DNA of 64,000 nucleotides, from NCBI RefSeq assembly GCF_002154695.1, contig NZ_MTAV01000028.1, forward strand, positions 1-64,000, written 5' to 3'. The DNA is from Nostoc sp. T09. Its GTDB lineage: Bacteria > Cyanobacteriota > Cyanobacteriia > Cyanobacteriales > Nostocaceae. This document shows, piece after piece, positions 63,061 through 64,000 of the stretch. Numbering within the stretch: position 1 is the first letter of the stretch; each line of letters opens with the position of its first letter. A program made the position numbers and the translations under genes. Below the pieces are notes generated by a model. It saw nothing but the letters and a program-made list of their open reading frames with translations, was not told the DNA's origin and ran no database searches.

Positions 63061-63240
63061 AAAAAAGAAGCTACAGATAAGTAGCTTCTAGATGATCTTA
63101 ATGAGAAATGATTGTTGATTCTGCTCATATAGCTGTGAGTATGTCAGCTATATTTGCAATAAGGAGTGAACTAGCTTTAACCCAGGGATTTACAGCTACT
63201 ACTTATTCATGTCCTGACCCACTATTAAGTAGTAACTGCT
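63061..63240 (-). ncRNA. Candidate small RNA ending in a strong terminator
   Basis: On the minus strand AGAAGCTAC, TTATCT, GTAGCTTCT, TTTTTTT (63061-63090) is a perfect 9-pair terminator. The nearest minus-strand gene stops 486 bases upstream, so either that transcript has a very long tail or an independent RNA ends here. A second hairpin, ATAGCTG/CAGCTAT, lies at about 63135-63160. The 5' limit given is a guess; no reading frame in between. Confidence 0.35.
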
Positions 63241-63374
63241 TTTCGCCCCTATTAGTTATTAAAACTATTTTGATAAAAGAATGATTCAGACGAAAGTAAT
63301 GAATCAACCATGACTTTGGTCACGAAGTGGTTATAAATCAATACAGTTCAGATAAGCCTGTTTTTTCTCTCTCT

Positions 63375-63402
63375 GTTCCCCGTTCCCTGTTCCCTGTTCC
63401 CT
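63375..63402. repeat. Heptamer STRR (GTTCCCT)
   Basis: GTTCCCC followed by three GTTCCCT units, tandem, in the gene-free region. The same unit type (GGGGAAC) occurs at the left end of the window near 98-130. Typical Nostocales short tandem repeat. Confidence 0.8.
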
Positions 63403-63575
63403 TGCCTTCACAGAAGAATTTTCTTAACTGAACCGTATTGGGTTATAAATGCCATACACCATTTGCGATTGGCGTAAAATCTCCTGTGCTTTAACCGACT
63501 ATGTATACACAACATTCCTGCGTCCTATCGTCTTAGAATCAGCCCTGATAATTTTGATTCAAGAGAACGCGATTT

Positions 63576-64000
63576 TTAGTCTGCGATCGCCCACCTTACA
63601 TAAGGACGAGAAGCTGCTACAGTTTTGTAATTGATTAACTTACCTGGGGCATTAATTTTTTGCAAATCTACACGGAAATAAGCTTGTTTATTCTTAAATT
63701 GCACAGTATAGAAAGGATATTCTTGACTCTGTGTTTGACCAACACAAGAAGCGTAATCCTCACGTAAAGGTGACACAAATTCAACAAACTGCTTATTAGA
63801 TGAAACTAACTTACTAGAGTTGGCAAATGCTCTAGTATCTGCAACTACTGTATGTTCAGCACCACCTTCATAAGGCAATGTTAACCACCATAACCCAACT
63901 GTCTGGGGACAAGTACCAGCCTTAGTTTGGACATTCATTGTCACATTGGGGGCAGAAATTGGCCCTGGTACTGACTGTGGCTGTGCTTGTGCAGAAGCAT
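63576..64000 (-). CDS. Secreted protein, N-terminus cut by window edge
   Basis: The frame is open to the window edge; at least 141 residues are inside. The first visible residues ASAQAQPQSVPGP look like the end of a signal peptide (AxA followed by a Pro/Gln-rich mature start), so the start codon is just outside. The rest has CPQTVGLWWLTLPYEGGAEHTVVADT, two Cys (possible disulphide), and a C-terminal AASRPYVRWAIAD. Gly-, Val- and aromatic-rich beta structure is likely; no family recognised. Internal GTG/ATG codons near 63944 are not the true start. Confidence 0.6.
   Translation of the reverse strand, partial: ASAQAQPQSVPGPISAPNVTMNVQTKAGTCPQTVGLWWLTLPYEGGAEHTVVADTRAFANSSKLVSSNKQFVEFVSPLREDYASCVGQTQSQEYPFYTVQFKNKQAYFRVDLQKINAPGKLINYKTVAASRPYVRWAIAD

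Noticed and set aside
1-64000. Insertion sequences or prophage genes
   Set aside because: No transposase, integrase or phage structural gene and no terminal inverted repeats with target duplications were found.

Overview
The window reads as chromosomal DNA of a filamentous, probably heterocyst-forming (Nostocales-type) cyanobacterium. It carries nblA (phycobilisome degradation), crtQ (plant-type zeta-carotene desaturase), many HIP1 octamers (GCGATCGC), heptanucleotide STRR repeats, a CHAT/NB-ARC/WD40 signalling protein and several small genes of cyanobacterial families (DUF2811, DUF6825, DUF6930). The assignment rests on gene content and repeats only. I see no rRNA, tRNA, CRISPR array or insertion sequence.

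Layout. 1-3.6 kb: a secreted DUF3455 protein, a DUF2811 protein and an alpha/beta hydrolase around an intergenic region with two DnaA-box-like sites. 3.9-12.1 kb: a purine-catabolism/uptake neighbourhood with a xanthine dehydrogenase-type FAD subunit, a fused 2Fe-2S/molybdopterin subunit, an AllA-type ureidoglycolate lyase, a BMP-type nucleoside-binding lipoprotein and its twin-cassette ABC ATPase, but no permeases. 12.2-25 kb: a ferredoxin/metallo-beta-lactamase fusion, a Tat-exported flavin amine oxidase, a 1659-residue CHAT-STAND-WD40 protein, a GNAT acetyltransferase, and a copper amine oxidase with an APC permease. Oxidative use of amines and amino acids is a recurring theme. 25.3-38.7 kb: housekeeping genes aroE, ppk (with a Pho-box array upstream), crtQ plus an SRPBCC partner, a small ribbon-helix-helix gene, 1.8 kb without genes, a DUF6930 gene, an IscA-type protein with a TPR protein, and a TIGR01777 epimerase. 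38.9-50.2 kb: FHA protein, copper P-type ATPase, TM2 protein, CPBP protease, PEP-CTERM protein, HAD phosphatase, nagB and small genes. 50.7-58.1 kb: a Ser/Thr kinase, nblA, a PP2C phosphatase next to an ABC1/UbiB kinase, DUF6825 and an atypical SDR. 58.1-64 kb: a tandem family of four putative small RNAs, then a two-gene sensory operon (ethylene-receptor-like histidine kinase and a response regulator/PAS/histidine kinase hybrid), and a secreted protein cut by the window edge.

The most striking items are: (i) four diverged tandem copies of a ~130-nt element on the minus strand at 58.17-58.85 kb, each ending in an intrinsic terminator, with wobble pairs that fix the transcribed strand; (ii) a duplicated P-loop inside the STAND ATPase; (iii) short tandem repeats built into coding sequence at a domain junction of the xanthine dehydrogenase and inside the copper ATPase; (iv) an apparent one-base homopolymer frameshift that removes the conserved N-terminus of the ethylene-receptor-like kinase; (v) a four-unit Pho box upstream of ppk.
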